Positions 4,599 through 5,939 of a stretch of 5,939 bases of DNA are shown here, piece after piece; positions within the stretch are counted from its first letter, which is position 1; each line of letters opens with the position of its first letter. Position numbers and translations under genes: made by a program. Origin of the DNA: Fidelibacterota bacterium (GTDB lineage: Bacteria > Fidelibacterota > UBA2242 > JAFGTP01); assembly GCA_021734005.1 (NCBI GenBank), contig JAIPJV010000141.1, positions 1 through 5,939 on the forward strand. Reading direction: 5' to 3'. Under the pieces are notes generated by a model. The model saw nothing but the letters and a program-made list of their open reading frames with translations. It had not been told where the DNA came from and did not search any database.

Positions 4599-5870
4599 TT
4601 AGAAAATTTCATAAACATAACTGGCTAGTCCGTGGGTGCCGGTTATCAGCCATATTACATCCTCCTTTCCAGAGTTATTATTTTTAATATTTCCCAATTT
4701 CTGCATTCTGCCTAATCTGAGACCCGGATGCTCATTTTTCCAGTAATTATAAAGTTTGTCACTATCATAATATTCTGCCTTATTAATAGGAAAAGTATAA
4801 ATATCAGCGCTAGATTGCTTTAACAGATTCCCAATCTTTTTATAATCCTTACCCTTTTTGAGAGCGATTACAACCTTGATTTTGTGCTCAGGATAGATTT
4901 TTTGCAAATTATTGAGAACAGTTTGAATTGCCTGAGGATTATGGCCAACATCATAATAAACGTGTGGATCATTACTGATCAGTTCCAACCGTCCTTTTAA
5001 AACAGTGTTTTCAATTCCTCTTCTTATGTCTTCAGGACTATCCACTTCTTCTGTCAAAGACACGGTCTGCAAAGCTGTTTGTAAATTATCAATCTGAAAA
5101 TCGCCTGGCAGATTAAACCTGACTTTTTTTAAATTAATATTATCATATTGAATATTCAACAGCTGGCGGTTACCTTGCAAATCTTCTATTTGAATATCAA
5201 TGTTATCAGGAGCATAAAAGAGCTTTGCTTTCTTTTTATTACCCACATTCTCTAAAAGTTCCAGGACCTTCGGAATTTGTTTACCAATGGCACCTATTCT
5301 ATTTGCTTTGATAATGCCTGCTTTCTCCCCGGCAATTTGCAATATAGAGTCCCCTAAAAACTCCTGGTGATCAGTACTGATTCTGGTAATAGAAAAAACC
5401 CGGGGCGAAACAACATTGGTAGCATCAAAGCGACCTCCCATGCCGGTTTCCAGAACAGCATAATCAATGTTTTTATGCCGAAAATAATCAAAAGCCAGAC
5501 AGGTAACCGCTTCGAAATGAGTGACTTCGTTCTTAAAAAGCATTTTTTCATATTTATCAAAAAAATGTTCTATATATTGGGTTTCAATCGGTTGTCCATC
5601 AACTTTAATTCGATCGTTAAATTCCAGCAATTCTGGTGAAGTATAAAGACCTGTTCGAAAATCACTTTCTTTTAATATATTTGCAATCAGAGCAGTTGTA
5701 GTGCCTTTTCCATTTGTCCCGGCAACATGAATATTTTCATAAGCTTCATGCGGATTATCCAGATCTTTCAGAGTAGCGATAGTTCTTGACAAACCGGGCT
5801 TAATACCCTTTTTCTTCAATTGATCTAATATGGAAACAAAATTCAAAAGTGTCTCTTGGTTTATATACAA
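4599..5870 (-). CDS. folC: Folylpolyglutamate synthase / dihydrofolate synthase
   Basis: This cytosolic Mur-ligase-type enzyme adds glutamate to folates with ATP and, in most bacteria, also joins glutamate to dihydropteroate. It is complete at 423 aa, the usual length. Visible: KKGIKPGLSRT (20-30), P-loop HVAGTNGKGTTT (48-59), TSPELLEFNDRI (77-88), FEAVTCLAFDYF (119-130), ETGMGGRFDATN (141-152), STDHQEFLGD (165-174) and GEKAGIIK (181-188). K183 of the last is the Lys carbamylated in known homologues. The C-terminal domain has KGRLEL (292-297), DVGHNP (307-312, usually DGAHNP) and LITGTHG (408-414). The start is TTG: the codon before it is TAA, and no ATG occurs before residue 110. TTG 5870 gives the family's normal N-terminus. 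TTG at codon 9 (5846), with weak AAGAGA upstream, is the alternative. No ribosome binding site precedes 5870; see the promoter. Confidence 0.96.
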   Translation of the reverse strand: MYINQETLLNFVSILDQLKKKGIKPGLSRTIATLKDLDNPHEAYENIHVAGTNGKGTTTALIANILKESDFRTGLYTSPELLEFNDRIKVDGQPIETQYIEHFFDKYEKMLFKNEVTHFEAVTCLAFDYFRHKNIDYAVLETGMGGRFDATNVVSPRVFSITRISTDHQEFLGDSILQIAGEKAGIIKANRIGAIGKQIPKVLELLENVGNKKKAKLFYAPDNIDIQIEDLQGNRQLLNIQYDNINLKKVRFNLPGDFQIDNLQTALQTVSLTEEVDSPEDIRRGIENTVLKGRLELISNDPHVYYDVGHNPQAIQTVLNNLQKIYPEHKIKVVIALKKGKDYKKIGNLLKQSSADIYTFPINKAEYYDSDKLYNYWKNEHPGLRLGRMQKLGNIKNNNSGKEDVIWLITGTHGLASYVYEIF

Positions 5871-5877
5871 TTAATAA

Positions 5878-5906
5878 AAGATACTGAAATAATCTCGTTT
5901 TGTCAA
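5878..5906 (-). promoter_or_regulatory. Sigma-70-type promoter of folC
   Basis: On the minus strand a perfect -35 TTGACA (5906-5901), exactly 17 bases, and -10 TATCTT (5883-5878, 4 of 6). The expected start of transcription is at 5871-5872, one or two bases before the TTG start codon, so the mRNA would be leaderless or nearly so. Confidence 0.6.
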
Positions 5907-5917
5907 CTTAGCTGACA
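5901..5917. promoter_or_regulatory. Operator-like inverted repeat overlapping the folC -35 box
   Basis: TGTCA (5901-5905) and TGACA (5913-5917) are perfect inverted arms around 7 bases, with an inner C/G pair (5907, 5911) also symmetric. One arm lies inside the -35 hexamer, where a bound repressor would block polymerase. The regulator is unknown and the arms are short. Confidence 0.3.
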
Positions 5918-5939
5918 GACGAACTCACTCCAATCCGAA

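Noticed and set aside
5333..5343. GCAATTTGCAA within folC, matching part of the left inverted-repeat arm at 2431-2441
   Set aside because: It lies in well-conserved coding sequence (LQIAG region), matches only 11 bases and is explained by codon use.

Overview
The window reads as a chromosomal stretch of an AT-rich, Gram-negative (double-membrane) bacterium. The outer-membrane TolC-family channel shows the double membrane. The coding sequences are ordinary in composition and the intergenic DNA is much richer in A+T. Promoters of the TTGACA/17/TATAAT kind fit next to two genes, and Rho is short (420 aa, without the long N-terminal extension common in Bacteroidota and Actinomycetota). This argues mildly for a non-Bacteroidota lineage, for example another FCB-type phylum, but that is inference and no genus can be named.

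Layout: (1) 1-472, minus strand: 5' part of pcm (protein-L-isoaspartate O-methyltransferase), cut by the window edge. (2) 473-893: divergent intergenic region with a good pcm promoter, a GC-containing hairpin and a dyad in the leader of the next gene. (3) 894-2381, plus strand: an intact TolC-type outer-membrane efflux protein with no pump or adaptor gene beside it. (4) 2382-3066: 685 bases without a credible gene between two convergent genes, full of inverted repeats. It holds a possible short mobile element bounded by ~19-bp inverted repeats (2427-2854), a cluster of three compact hairpins behind a TATAAT box, and two back-to-back hairpins at the end of the rho transcript. (5) 3067-4329, minus strand: rho, complete. 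(6) 4330-4598: rho leader with a terminator-like hairpin, and an 11-bp hairpin just after the folC stop. (7) 4599-5870, minus strand: folC, complete, starting at TTG with an in-frame stop directly before it. (8) 5871-5939: a folC promoter with a consensus -35, placed so that the transcript should be leaderless or nearly so.

The four genes are not one pathway. Pcm repairs damaged aspartyl residues in proteins, TolC exports small molecules or proteins, Rho terminates transcription, and FolC makes and polyglutamylates folates. folC and rho are co-oriented and could share read-through transcription, with the rho leader hairpin as a possible control point. All four proteins are well-known families. 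The part least explained by known features is the structured non-coding stretch 2382-3066; no undescribed protein system is visible.
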